Shown: in pieces, positions 8,879-16,806 of the stretch
Position numbering within the stretch: position 1 is the stretch's first letter
How the letters are laid out: every line of letters starts with the position of its first letter
Source: Deltaproteobacteria bacterium
Lineage (GTDB): Bacteria; Desulfobacterota; Desulfobacteria; Desulfobacterales; SURF-15
Direction: 5' to 3'
Length of the DNA: 41,532 nucleotides
Assembly: GCA_013349495.1 (NCBI GenBank)
Contig: DUZK01000003.1
Coordinates: 1-41,532 of the forward strand
Made by a program: the position numbers and the translations under genes
Notes under the pieces: model-generated
Told to the model about the DNA's origin: nothing
The model's database searches: none
Seen by the model: only the letters and a program-made list of their open reading frames with translations

Positions 8879-9055
8879 TCATTTGGGAATCTCATAGCTG
8901 CCATCGAGACGATCCAGCATCTCTTCATATCTTCGATCCAACGCATCCAATTCCTGCCTGTAATCCTGACGACTCAGCTCTCCCTTCTGCAATCGTCGAT
9001 CCAGCGCGCTCTTTTCCATATCATACCATTTTTCGGGATCAAAATTATAGGTCAT
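8879..9055 (-). CDS. Small charged helical protein, unknown function
   Basis: 58 aa protein that begins MTYNFDPEKWYDMEKSALD and continues as a strongly charged amphipathic helix with two similar halves (ALDRRLQKGELS and ALDRRYEEMLDR). The DPEKWYDME start and LDRRYEEM end look like a conserved small family, and the organisation resembles short SHOCT-like helical modules. The track start (TTG at 9070) is less likely than the ATG at 9055. It lies upstream of, and in the opposite direction to, nothing obviously related; the next gene on the same strand (DUF6125) starts 565 bp upstream and ends 40 bp before this one begins, so they may share a transcript. No function is proposed. Confidence 0.55.
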   Translation of the reverse strand: MTYNFDPEKWYDMEKSALDRRLQKGELSRQDYRQELDALDRRYEEMLDRLDGSYEIPK

Positions 9056-9095
9056 ATCGCTTGCCTGCAAATAATGGTTAAGGGAAGCTGATTCC

Positions 9096-9620
9096 TCAAT
9101 CGTTTAGGAAAAACCGCCACTTACAGAACATGTCATCAGGATGCGGGTCCGGGGGGGCAAACAGGCATTCCACTGAAATTCGTTCATCAATTTCCCTTGA
9201 AAATCCCTCAAATTCAAGCTTGTGCATATCCTTGCACACATACTCGCCCAACCCGCGTCTTATCCGTGCCTCCTGCGTCGGGCAGGACGGAACCGAAATT
9301 ATCAATTCATCCCGGCTTTCCGTAAAATCATACCCCACGAGAATGCACCACGGGAAATACCGCATGGCCTTGACCAATCCCTGGAGTCCCTTCTCTTTGA
9401 CTCCGAATTGGCTGACGATATCTTTTGCCGCCATGCCGGCGATCCGTCCCCACACCTGCTCGTTGAGTTTTTCGGCGGTCTGTTGATCGAACCGTTCGGT
9501 CACGTATATAAACCAGAACGCATCCACAACCCGGTACTGCCACAGAAGGAATTCAAGGTAATTGCGTAGCTCCGGTTCTTTCATGTCTTTAAAAATCGTC
9601 AAATCCATCGGTCGATCCAT
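9096..9620 (-). CDS. DUF6125 family protein
   Basis: 174 aa soluble protein. The segments [32 protein letters not shown] and the Cys-rich [17 protein letters not shown] are what I recognise as DUF6125, common in anaerobes. Cysteines in SCPTQ, EYVC and VECLF could bind a metal or cofactor, and the middle of the protein recalls L-2-amino-thiazoline-like or heme-NO-binding-like alpha/beta folds, but I cannot confirm any activity. The track start (TTG at 9671) is replaced by the ATG at 9620, which follows AAAGGGGCTGAAT. No function is assigned. Name from recognition only. Confidence 0.7.
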   Translation of the reverse strand: MDRPMDLTIFKDMKEPELRNYLEFLLWQYRVVDAFWFIYVTERFDQQTAEKLNEQVWGRIAGMAAKDIVSQFGVKEKGLQGLVKAMRYFPWCILVGYDFTESRDELIISVPSCPTQEARIRRGLGEYVCKDMHKLEFEGFSREIDERISVECLFAPPDPHPDDMFCKWRFFLND

Positions 9621-9835
9621 ATTCAGCCCCTTTCCCGTTTCAATCGAATAACTCCCGGTGCACATTCCCAACCTTCAACTCAGAACCCTCAATTTCCATG
9701 GCACACCTCTTCATGCTGAAATTTTATCTTGAACCGATTTCCAATGTCAATGTCGGCACTTTCCGTCTCCTTTTTATCCTTGTTTTGTTACATAGGGACA
9801 AATCTTGACCAAAATTCAATTTTGGTAAGTTTTCT

Positions 9836-10579
9836 CACACTTTTCAGAAACGCGTGGTGGAATTCGGCGAATGGCTATGTAAGGCGGTCTTGAAATATGT
9901 CCCCCACCGTCAGTGGGTTTTCAGTATTCCAAAACGGCTTCGAATCTATTTTATGTTCGATCGCAGTCTTCTTACAAAACTGAGCCGGTGCGCATGGAAA
10001 GTACTGAACCTATATTTGACGCAAGCCGTACCCTATGACGATGCCAACGCTGGTGCTGCAGTCGCTGTGCAAAGCTTTGGCGATTTCCAAAATTTCCATC
10101 CCCATCTACATGTTCTCGCCACCGATGGTTGCTTTTACAACGACGGCGCTTTCATGATCTGTCCTCCCCTCAAAACCACAGAGCTTGAAGAAGTTTTCCG
10201 ACATGAAGTGTTCAAAATGCTTAAAGCTGAGGGTAAAATAAATGACACGGTGATCGAAAACATGCTCAATTGGCATCACAGCGGCTTTAACGTTTATTGC
10301 GGTAACGCCATTTGGCCTCACAATGAAGAGGGCCTTGAGAATTTGGCGCGCTATATCATCCGTGCGTCATTTTCTCAAGAACGGATGACATATATTACAA
10401 CCGATGATTCCCCCGATGGCACTGCAAAAGTGATATACGAATCGAAAGACGGCAAGACCTCAAAAACCTTCGATGCCCTCGATTGGTTGGCTCAGCTTAT
10501 CACCCATATCCCCAACAGGGGGGAAAAACGGGGTCGCATCTTAAATATTAATTATTCAAAACAAACAGTTAATAATTAA
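9836..10579 (+). pseudogene. IS91-family transposase, central fragment
   Basis: Relic of a Y2/HUH-type (IS91) transposase. The preserved part begins at FQKRVVEFGEWLC, just after the position of the lost zinc-binding Cys cluster, and runs through the catalytic core: HPHLHVLATDG (the HUH metal-binding histidines) and LARYIIRASFSQERM (the catalytic tyrosine region). It then reaches WLAQLITHIPNRGE and degenerates. Both the N-terminal helical/zinc part and the C-terminal domain are missing, so it cannot be active. The last codons (GRILNINYSKQTVNN) are not transposase-like and mark the junction with the truncated SH3-like gene on the other strand. The missing C-terminal part appears at 14930-15202 in the same orientation. 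Confidence 0.88.
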
Positions 10580-10756
10580 GACCCTATATGGTTCTCGCCC
10601 GATGATTTCAGACCGCGCATCCGGATCATCCCTCACGTTTCCCTGTTCAACCCCTATGGTCGCCGATCTCGGATATGCATCACCCACGGCGATCGAAACC
10701 GACGGAACGATGAGGAGAGAAGTGATAAGGAAGATATATGGGATGTAGCGAATCAT
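10556..10756 (-). pseudogene. Truncated exported protein with SH3-like start
   Basis: The ORF begins with a good signal peptide (MIRYIPYIFLITSLLIVPSVSIA). The following residues, GNVRDDPDARSEIIG, resemble the opening of a bacterial SH3 (SH3b) domain, NVR-x-P-x-SEIIG. The reading frame then runs into the IS91 fragment and ends after about 60 residues, so the C-terminal part is lost. It is the third gene of the minus-strand secreted-protease cluster, 62 bp downstream of the preceding gene. The SH3 call rests on one short motif; the truncation is clear from the overlap with the transposase fragment. An alternative is a genuine small exported peptide. Confidence 0.5.
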
Positions 10757-10818
10757 CACTTTAAGGTGATTCACGGAAACACTTCATCGCAATCCGTTCC
10801 GCCTGCCCTCAAACCGTT

Positions 10819-11991
10819 TCAAAATGATTTGAGCAGGTTTAACCCTCCGCTTGCAAGGGGGGGCATACTCATCACATACGCCGTCGTGTTCACCGCCTGC
10901 TGTGCGGGTCGGGTGACATGAACCACGAGATGCATCCGGTCCGTTTGGAGGATCTCCGGAGCGATCGGGAAAAGAGCGCCCAGGCCCTTGATACCTGCCA
11001 CTGCATTTGAAAAACCCATCTGCTTCCAGATGCCGTCGTTTTCCTTGGGCACGGCAAAGGTGCCGAGGATGTCCCGGCCGCCTTCGCTCCATCCCCCTTC
11101 CTTGTGTTCGATCTGCTTTCCGCCGGACCACCGGGTGTATGTCCAGCTGACCGTCAGCGTCCATTCCCGATAGAGCTCGTATATTTCATAGAGTGTCGGT
11201 CCTGCTTTATTGCCGTTGTCGTCCATGAGATAGACGGTTTGAAAGGTGCCCTTGTCAGGGGAGTCGAGTATGGTGGTGCTGATATGAAGCCCCTTTTGGG
11301 TCATCTTCCCGCCCACCCTGATTTTCGTTCCGGTTGCCGGATCCGAGAAGGTGCGCTTCATACTATCAGAGCAAGGGTCTTTGGCCAGTTTCGGCGCTTT
11401 CTCCGCCTTGTCATCACCGCCGCGGCCGCCGAACACGCCTTTGGTAAGGCCGCTCAGAGCACCGCCAAGCATACCCGTTGCCTGCTCCGCAACCTTCTGC
11501 TTCCGGCGCGCGCCTGTTCCGACATCGGCATTCTTGCCGACCGAAACAGGCTGGGCCGCCTTCTCGATAACGGAAACCACGTCCTTATCAAGGGCACATA
11601 TACCGCCGTCAAGATCCATGGAAACAAGGGACAATGCCCCACTGTCGATCTGAAATGCCCCTGTTTCGCTCGGTACTGATTTTATAGGCGTCATCGACAA
11701 TTTAACCGGCCACTTATAAGTGATCGTATTCCCAGCTGCCTCTGTCACCTTGACGACCTCAGGTCTGACTATGAAGCCTTCAGGCAGGCTGAGCGTTGCA
11801 CGCCCTTCAGAATCGGTCCGGGTCTCTCCGATCGACTCCCCTTCCGCCGTCTCTATTTTGACGGTGGCGTCCGGCACGGACCGGCCGCTCTGCGTTACGA
11901 TCAGATTGCCGGTCACTGCAAACACCGGCGCAGAAAAAAGGACAAAAGATAGGGTGAAAGATGAAACAAGCGCAGAAGTCTTCATTTTCAT
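10819..11991 (-). CDS. Exported protein with carboxypeptidase-regulatory-like domain
   Basis: 390 aa exported protein. The real start is ATG 11991, behind AAAGGAGAAGAGAC; it opens a classical signal peptide (residues 1-25, ending APVFA). Residues 26-110 form a beta-sandwich domain of the carboxypeptidase-regulatory or bacterial Ig type (LIVTQSGRSVPDATVKIE, SEGRATLSLPEG). A Gly/Lys-rich linker (about 165-215) includes a glycine-zipper-like stretch, GMLGGALSGLTKGVFGG. A C-terminal beta-rich domain contains WTLTVSWTYTRWSGG. No catalytic motif is seen. It lies 22 bp downstream of the S8 protease in one operon, so it may be a substrate, inhibitor or surface partner of that protease. Function unknown. 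Confidence 0.8.
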   Translation of the reverse strand: MKMKTSALVSSFTLSFVLFSAPVFAVTGNLIVTQSGRSVPDATVKIETAEGESIGETRTDSEGRATLSLPEGFIVRPEVVKVTEAAGNTITYKWPVKLSMTPIKSVPSETGAFQIDSGALSLVSMDLDGGICALDKDVVSVIEKAAQPVSVGKNADVGTGARRKQKVAEQATGMLGGALSGLTKGVFGGRGGDDKAEKAPKLAKDPCSDSMKRTFSDPATGTKIRVGGKMTQKGLHISTTILDSPDKGTFQTVYLMDDNGNKAGPTLYEIYELYREWTLTVSWTYTRWSGGKQIEHKEGGWSEGGRDILGTFAVPKENDGIWKQMGFSNAVAGIKGLGALFPIAPEILQTDRMHLVVHVTRPAQQAVNTTAYVMSMPPLASGGLNLLKSF

Positions 11992-12013
11992 GTCTCTTCT
12001 CCTTTTGAAGTCT

Positions 12014-14269
12014 TTATCCCAGCTTGAGATTGAACCGCGATTCACGCTTAAAGCCGTTTTCGTGTTCCACAATGAGGCGGAGCGTCCAGGTCTTGGCGCC
12101 CTTGAAATGCTGCGGGGCAATGAGCGCAAGCTGTCCGCCTTTGACGGGTGCGGTAATATCATCCGAGACCTTGTTCCATTTTGTCGGATGGTTTCCCTTT
12201 CCCGCCGCTATCCAGGCCCGTTTAAAATGATCCGCCATGGCGCGGCCGGAAACCTCGATATGGAACTTCCCCTCCTTTTTTGTTCCGGCAACTTTAAAGA
12301 TTCGGGAAATCACATAGAAATTCGGGTCCGCACGGAAGGCAGCCTCGGCATCGAGAAGTCCGTAGCCCGTGAACTGGTCCCATCCCGGCACATCGATGTC
12401 TCTTGCCGAATGGAGGATCATTCTCGTTGCCTGCATGCCGGAAAGCTCCGGGCTCTTCGAGAGGATGAGCGATGCCACACCACTGACAAAGGGCGCGGAA
12501 AAGGATGTTCCGGTGACGCGGTAATAATCCTTGCCCCTGCCTACAAAGGCGGTGCCCGGTTTATAATCCTTCTTCTCGAATTTGAGAAGGTCCGTCCGCT
12601 TGGCGCGAAGCGAGAGGATATCGACGCCCGGAGCGGCGATGTCGATACCCGCTCCCCATCCGGAATAGCCAACCCTTTTATCGTCAGGTCCCGTGGCTGC
12701 GACCGTGACAACCCCCGGAAGCCCGGCAGGCGAATACTCATTTGTATTCATTCCCTCATTTCCCGCAGCGGCAACAACGACAACCCCTTTGCTCCTCGCA
12801 TAGCCAACTGCGAGGAGTTCCATGCGGTTGAGGCGCTTTCCGCCGATGCTGATATTGACGACGCGTGCCCCGTTGTTCACGGCATAAATGATGGCCTTGG
12901 CGATATCAAAAGCCCAGCCCCTGCCGTTCCACTCCATGGCCTTGATCGGCATAATCTTCGCCCATGGGTTCACTCCCGCAATGCCAATCTTGTTGTTTAT
13001 CAAAGCGGCAATGATGCCTGCAGTAATCGTTCCATGACCGTTGATATCTCCGATATCGTTGTTGTTATCGACAAAGTTCCACCCATGGACGTCATCCACA
13101 TAGCCGTTCTTGTCGTCGTCCTCGCCGTTGCCGGGGATTTCCTTCCCGTTTTTCCAGAGCGATTCGGAAATCTCGGGATGGGTGCGGTCAATGCCCGTGT
13201 CTATGACCGCAACGATGACAGGCTTTGCTTTGTTTGGCCAGAGCGATTTCTCCTGATCCTCATGGATGGGCCTGAAGCCGATGCGGTGGAGACCCCACTG
13301 GTCGAAATAACTCTGACCCCAGCTTCCACGGCTCTTGAACAGGGGATCATTCGGGAATGTTTCAGACTGCTGGATCTTGCGGGGGTCGTCTTCAATTATG
13401 AAAGGCTCTAAAGGCTTCGGTTCTTTGAAAAACTTATAGCGAAAAACCATGCCGCTGTCATCCGGTTCAATGCCGAGATCATCATCGTCAAAGGGGGATA
13501 ACCACTCAAAGACAAACATATCGGCTGTTGTTTCAGTTGCGGCTCCGGCCTTATCTTCTGAAGAAGTTCCCAATTTTTGCTTCTCGCGCCACCAGTCTAC
13601 TATCATCCATTCTAAGACCAATTCAATCTCTTTACTTTTTTCCAACTCAACCGGGCCTGAACCGCCATTGATAATAACGATCGGCTGAAGATACGGGACA
13701 ACACTCTCGATTTTTATATCTTCTTCCGTCTCTTCTTCTGTCTCTGTCGCATCCAATCCACTTGATTTCCGATGCTCTATCAAAAGATTGCCTATTCTTG
13801 CCCAATCTTTTTCATCTTCACCCGTAAGAAGATATATCGCTTTTGCCAATTCTGTTGCTCTATCCTCAGGGCGCTCTTCATGGAGAATGACCATGTGGCG
13901 CTTCGGGGTCGGCTTGAGCTGAACGGAGCCGCTTTGGATGAGATCTTCACCGGTGACTGTGACAGCCTTGTGACCCTCTGCATCAATAACGTATTCAGAT
14001 TTCGGGTTGATCAGGTGACCGCCCTTTACGACATCGATAGACTCGTCTTCCGGGGCGTCTTTGTCCGGTATTTCAATCGTTGTCGTCTCTATGGGTTCTC
14101 CTTTTGTGTCAGTGGCCTTGATATCCCCTATGCTGACAGCCCGGCCTGATGAGGTGTATGCGGCAAAAATGAAGCATACCATGAAGGTTACGGGCAGAAC
14201 TTTGAAAGCAGGAGAAGCGTTCCGTTTTAGGGTCTCCTGGGGGGAATGGATATGTTTGCGATGGATCAT
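12014..14269 (-). CDS. Exported subtilisin-like serine protease (S8)
   Basis: 751 aa secreted endopeptidase. A hydrophobic signal segment at residues 22-38 follows a charged N-terminus. Residues 45-125 form a beta-sandwich-like domain, and 135-340 an uncharacterised acidic pro-region. The S8 catalytic domain (about 345-640) has D357 in VAVIDTGID, H412 in NGHGTITAG, N504 in AAAGNEG and S589 in TGTSFSAP. The loop GEDDDKNGYVDD is a probable calcium-binding site often seen in this protease group. A C-terminal beta domain follows. AGGAGGTTGCC precedes the ATG. It is the first gene of a minus-strand operon with two other exported proteins, and the cluster lies between IS91 fragments, which suggests acquisition by transfer. 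Substrate unknown. Confidence 0.93.
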   Translation of the reverse strand: MIHRKHIHSPQETLKRNASPAFKVLPVTFMVCFIFAAYTSSGRAVSIGDIKATDTKGEPIETTTIEIPDKDAPEDESIDVVKGGHLINPKSEYVIDAEGHKAVTVTGEDLIQSGSVQLKPTPKRHMVILHEERPEDRATELAKAIYLLTGEDEKDWARIGNLLIEHRKSSGLDATETEEETEEDIKIESVVPYLQPIVIINGGSGPVELEKSKEIELVLEWMIVDWWREKQKLGTSSEDKAGAATETTADMFVFEWLSPFDDDDLGIEPDDSGMVFRYKFFKEPKPLEPFIIEDDPRKIQQSETFPNDPLFKSRGSWGQSYFDQWGLHRIGFRPIHEDQEKSLWPNKAKPVIVAVIDTGIDRTHPEISESLWKNGKEIPGNGEDDDKNGYVDDVHGWNFVDNNNDIGDINGHGTITAGIIAALINNKIGIAGVNPWAKIMPIKAMEWNGRGWAFDIAKAIIYAVNNGARVVNISIGGKRLNRMELLAVGYARSKGVVVVAAAGNEGMNTNEYSPAGLPGVVTVAATGPDDKRVGYSGWGAGIDIAAPGVDILSLRAKRTDLLKFEKKDYKPGTAFVGRGKDYYRVTGTSFSAPFVSGVASLILSKSPELSGMQATRMILHSARDIDVPGWDQFTGYGLLDAEAAFRADPNFYVISRIFKVAGTKKEGKFHIEVSGRAMADHFKRAWIAAGKGNHPTKWNKVSDDITAPVKGGQLALIAPQHFKGAKTWTLRLIVEHENGFKRESRFNLKLG

Positions 14270-14289
14270 GGCAACCTCCTTTTTTGAAT

Positions 14290-14929
14290 GATACAGAGGC
14301 TTTCTGATTTACGGCTGATCGGTCGATGAGAAAAGTTGCAGTAACTTCATGAAAATATAGACATTCCGGTCAACAAAAAGCAAGCCCTTTCTTCAATACC
14401 ATCCCATTGGCGATATCACGCGGAAGATCATATGATGTAAAATATCGAGATCGTATTATGCAATCGACCGGATCCCATCTGTTTCAACAACGACACGCGG
14501 GCGGCCGCCCATTGAAGAGATCCCCATCTCTTCGGTGGAGATGTTGCTTGGACCATACCCCGGCGCCGGAAAGAGGCCCATCCGCACGGTGATGATCGCA
14601 GACTCCGAATGACGCATGAAAATTGTGGTTGAAAGGTAATGGAATCTCTAATACATTTTTCTCCGGCAGGTTCTTTTCTCTTATCATTCCTGAAAGAAAG
14701 AATTATAATCGGATACCATTAACGCCATGCGTTGCGGGTTGAAAATGTTACGGCTTGGCATGCAGGGGTTCCGGTTCAAAACCGTCGATGGGCTGATCCG
14801 GAGTCGAAGGCACTCCGGGCCGCGATCCCTCGCAGGCGAAAACCGAAGCGGCACCGGTCCGGAACCAAAAGGTACGGTCCGTTTCATTCAATTATACTTA
14901 AAGGAGGTCAGTCATGGTTGAGACAAAAC
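14290..14929. other. Unassigned spacer between protease operon and IS91 fragment
   Basis: About 640 bp without a convincing gene. It should carry the promoter of the minus-strand protease operon near 14290-14400. Short ORFs on both strands show no recognisable family. A perfect hairpin lies at 14514-14533, and an AAAGGAGG-N5-ATG arrangement at 14900-14916 opens only a seven-codon frame of no known meaning before reaching an in-frame stop. Likely IS or island debris. Confidence 0.4.
14514..14533. repeat. Perfect 8-4-8 hairpin
   Basis: GAAGAGAT-CCCC-ATCTCTTC is a perfect inverted repeat. It is not followed by a T run on either strand, so it is not a standard intrinsic terminator. It could be an IS91 end structure or a regulator site. 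Confidence 0.5.
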
Positions 14930-15202
14930 AAGGTTTCACGTTTTCGGTATGCTAAAAATTGGGCGCGGCTGATCCAAAAGATATATAATGTTGATCCCTT
15001 ATTATGCCCTAAGTGCCTGGGTTCAATGAAAATAATATCGATCATCGAGGATGGTAAGATTATTGAAAAGATACTGAGACACTTGGGCTTATGGGAAACC
15101 AGAAACCATGACCCGCCCGCTAAAATCGCCTCCCATATCCCTGATCTTACATATGACGATTCTTATTCTCAGCTTTCACCTACCAACTCTTGGCTCCAAT
15201 AA
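14930..15202 (+). pseudogene. IS91-family transposase, C-terminal fragment
   Basis: Encodes only the C-terminal domain of an IS91-type transposase. The word KNWARLIQKIYNVDPLLCPKC is almost the same as RNWARLIQKIYEVDPLICPKC in the copy at 20672-21499. A CPKCLGSM zinc-knuckle-like motif and a helical end (IIEKILRHLGLWE) follow. Upstream codons in frame (to 14732) are not transposase-like. The fragment is in the same orientation as 9836-10579 and supplies most of what that piece lacks; comparison with the 20672 copy suggests about 40 codons (from HVPNRGE to KAFR) are missing between them. The natural reading is one transposase gene split by the 4.3 kb protease cluster, with loss of sequence at the junction. 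Confidence 0.85.
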
Positions 15203-15374
15203 TCCTGGAATCATCCTTTAAGCATACCGGAAATTTGCGTCCAAATTTTTCAAAAAACAGGCTTTTTTGATAAGTCTTGTTCCATTGCCGCGCTTTATCC
15301 ATATCTTTAATGATCGGCAATGAATCTTCCAATTCACCCTCCACAACATCAAGTGGCCTATATCCGGTTGACAC
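15180..15374 (-). CDS. Possible small protein, unknown
   Basis: 64-codon frame with a GTG start and an AGAAGAAGGA ribosome-binding-like sequence. The product (ending DDSRIIGAKSW) has a balanced composition but no family that I recognise, and its last codons overlap the end of the IS91 fragment on the other strand. It may be the remnant of a larger gene cut by the insertion. Treat as doubtful. Confidence 0.2.
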   Translation of the reverse strand: MSTGYRPLDVVEGELEDSLPIIKDMDKARQWNKTYQKSLFFEKFGRKFPVCLKDDSRIIGAKSW

Positions 15375-15503
15375 ACAATCCTTCTTCTGACATATTCACA
15401 CTCGCAAAAAGCAACTTCTTATTATTCATAGATATTCACCTTGACTTAGTTTATCTCATGTATTAGCTTAGCTTCATTCTGCCGTGTAAAGAGAGGTCTT
15501 AAA

Positions 15504-15734
15504 ATGCAGGTAAATATCCATGAAGCAAAGACAAATCTTTCCCGCCTTCTCTCCCAGGTGCAGAAAGGTGAAGAGATTATTATTGCCAAGGCAGGGAAGC
15601 CAATCGCCCTCTTGACAAAATTTACAGCAGAAATACCCAAACGAATGCTGGGCAGGGATGCCGAACTGTTTGAAGTGCCGGACGACTTTGATGATCCATT
15701 GCCGGAAGATATTCTAAAAAGTTTTGAATCATGA
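15504..15734 (+). CDS. Phd/YefM-type antitoxin
   Basis: 76 aa antitoxin. Residues 1-50 have the Phd/YefM fold signature (MQVNIHEAKTNLSRLLSQVQ, then GEEIIIAKAGKPIALL), which binds operator DNA as a dimer. The acidic C-terminal tail (EVPDDFDDPLPEDILKSF) is the usual toxin-neutralising segment. GAGAGGTCTT precedes the ATG. The stop overlaps the toxin ATG by 4 nt (ATGA), so translation is coupled. Autoregulation together with the toxin is expected from the family; a specific operator could not be picked with confidence. It lies next to the IS91-bounded island, a common setting for toxin-antitoxin pairs. Confidence 0.92.
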   Translation: MQVNIHEAKTNLSRLLSQVQKGEEIIIAKAGKPIALLTKFTAEIPKRMLGRDAELFEVPDDFDDPLPEDILKSFES

Positions 15735-16129
15735 ACAGACTCCTTCTTGATACGAATGTCTGGCTCTGGAGCATAACCACTCCTCGTAAGCTCGGAAGAG
15801 AAGGGCTCAGACTGCTCGAAAATACCGCTAACGAGTTGTTCCTGTCAGCGGCAAGCTCGTGGGAAATCGCGATTAAGTACAGACTGGGCAGGCTTCCGTT
15901 GCCCGAACCCCCTCACAGATTTATTCCACCGCGATTGATTCGGGACGGAATAAAGCCGCTTGCCGTGGAACACCACCACGCATGCCACGTGGCAAATCTT
16001 CCGGATCTTCATCGAGATCCTTTTGATCGTCTCTTAATTGCACAGGCTCAGACCGAACATTTGGCTTTTATCACCGCAGACCAGAGGCTAAAGGATTATA
16101 AGGTGGAAATGATTCTCATTAATCATTAG
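15731..16129 (+). CDS. vapC: PIN-domain ribonuclease toxin (VapC family)
   Basis: 132 aa PIN-domain endoribonuclease, the toxin of a type II toxin-antitoxin pair. The acidic Mg-binding residues are visible: D7 in LLLDTNVWLW, E45 in SSWEIAIKY, D99 in RDPFDRLLIAQA and D117 in ITADQRL. This sequence pattern is the one usually paired with Phd-type antitoxins rather than with VapB. Length is typical. The start overlaps the antitoxin stop. The RNA target is not predictable from sequence. The corrinoid-protein gene begins 22 bp downstream on the same strand but is functionally unrelated. Confidence 0.93.
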   Translation: MNRLLLDTNVWLWSITTPRKLGREGLRLLENTANELFLSAASSWEIAIKYRLGRLPLPEPPHRFIPPRLIRDGIKPLAVEHHHACHVANLPDLHRDPFDRLLIAQAQTEHLAFITADQRLKDYKVEMILINH

Positions 16130-16151
16130 GCTATCAGGAAAGGAAGTGGCT

Positions 16152-16790
16152 ATGGTTTCTTTTGAAGCGATCACCAAGGCGGTTACCTCCGGGGACGGCA
16201 ACCTGGCATACGAGCTGACAAAGAGCGCGCTGGACGCTGATGTTTCTCCCAACGATATTCTGGATAAAGGCTTGATTCCCGGCCTGCAGGAGGTGGGCGA
16301 CCAGTTTGAAAGCGGCGATTTTTTTCTGCCCGAATTGATCGTGGCCGGCGATGCTGTTTCCAAAGCATTGGAGCTTTTGGATCCGATACTCGGTAAAGAA
16401 GGTGCGGCGACAAAGGGAAAGTTCTTGATCGGTACGGTCAAGGGAGACATCCACGACCTGGGGAAAAACATTGTTATCATGATGCTTAAGGGAAACGGGT
16501 GGAAAGTCACGGATTTGGGCGTGGACATATCTCCGGATGAGTTCTGCACGGCCGTGGCCGAAGGAGATTATGACGTCCTCGGCTTATCGTCTTTGTTGAC
16601 CATGACCATGCCGAATGCAGCCCAAACTATTGAAGCACTGAAGGCAAAGGGCCTCAGGGACAAGATCAAGGTGATGGTCGGCGGGGCCCCGACTAAGGCC
16701 GAATGGGCACAAAAAATCGGCGCAGACGCCCATGCAAAAGACGGCCCTTCCGCTGCAAGGGTGGCGGCAGAACTGATTGCAAACGCATAG
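16152..16790 (+). CDS. Corrinoid-binding methyltransferase protein
   Basis: 212 aa B12-carrying methyl shuttle of the MtaC/MtbC/MttC type. The N-terminal helical cap domain (residues about 1-85) is followed by a Rossmann-like cobalamin domain. It has the base-off motif GTVKGDIHDLGKNIV, with D99, axial H101 and G104, then GLSSLLTMTM and a late VMVGGAPTKAEWA loop. It accepts a methyl group from a substrate-specific methyltransferase and hands it to a UroD-type methyltransferase, in this case probably the next gene, 16 bp away behind AAAGGAGATACCC. The GTG at 16146 is an alternative start; ATG 16152 has better spacing to AGGAAAGGAAG. The substrate-specific MtxB subunit and the reductive activase are not nearby. 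Confidence 0.92.
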   Translation: MVSFEAITKAVTSGDGNLAYELTKSALDADVSPNDILDKGLIPGLQEVGDQFESGDFFLPELIVAGDAVSKALELLDPILGKEGAATKGKFLIGTVKGDIHDLGKNIVIMMLKGNGWKVTDLGVDISPDEFCTAVAEGDYDVLGLSSLLTMTMPNAAQTIEALKAKGLRDKIKVMVGGAPTKAEWAQKIGADAHAKDGPSAARVAAELIANA

Positions 16791-16806
16791 TCTAAAGGAG
16801 ATACCC

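Noticed and set aside
11720-13411. 563-codon plus-strand ORF
   Set aside because: Antisense shadow of the S8 protease and its downstream gene, which have catalytic motifs, signal peptides and ribosome binding sites.
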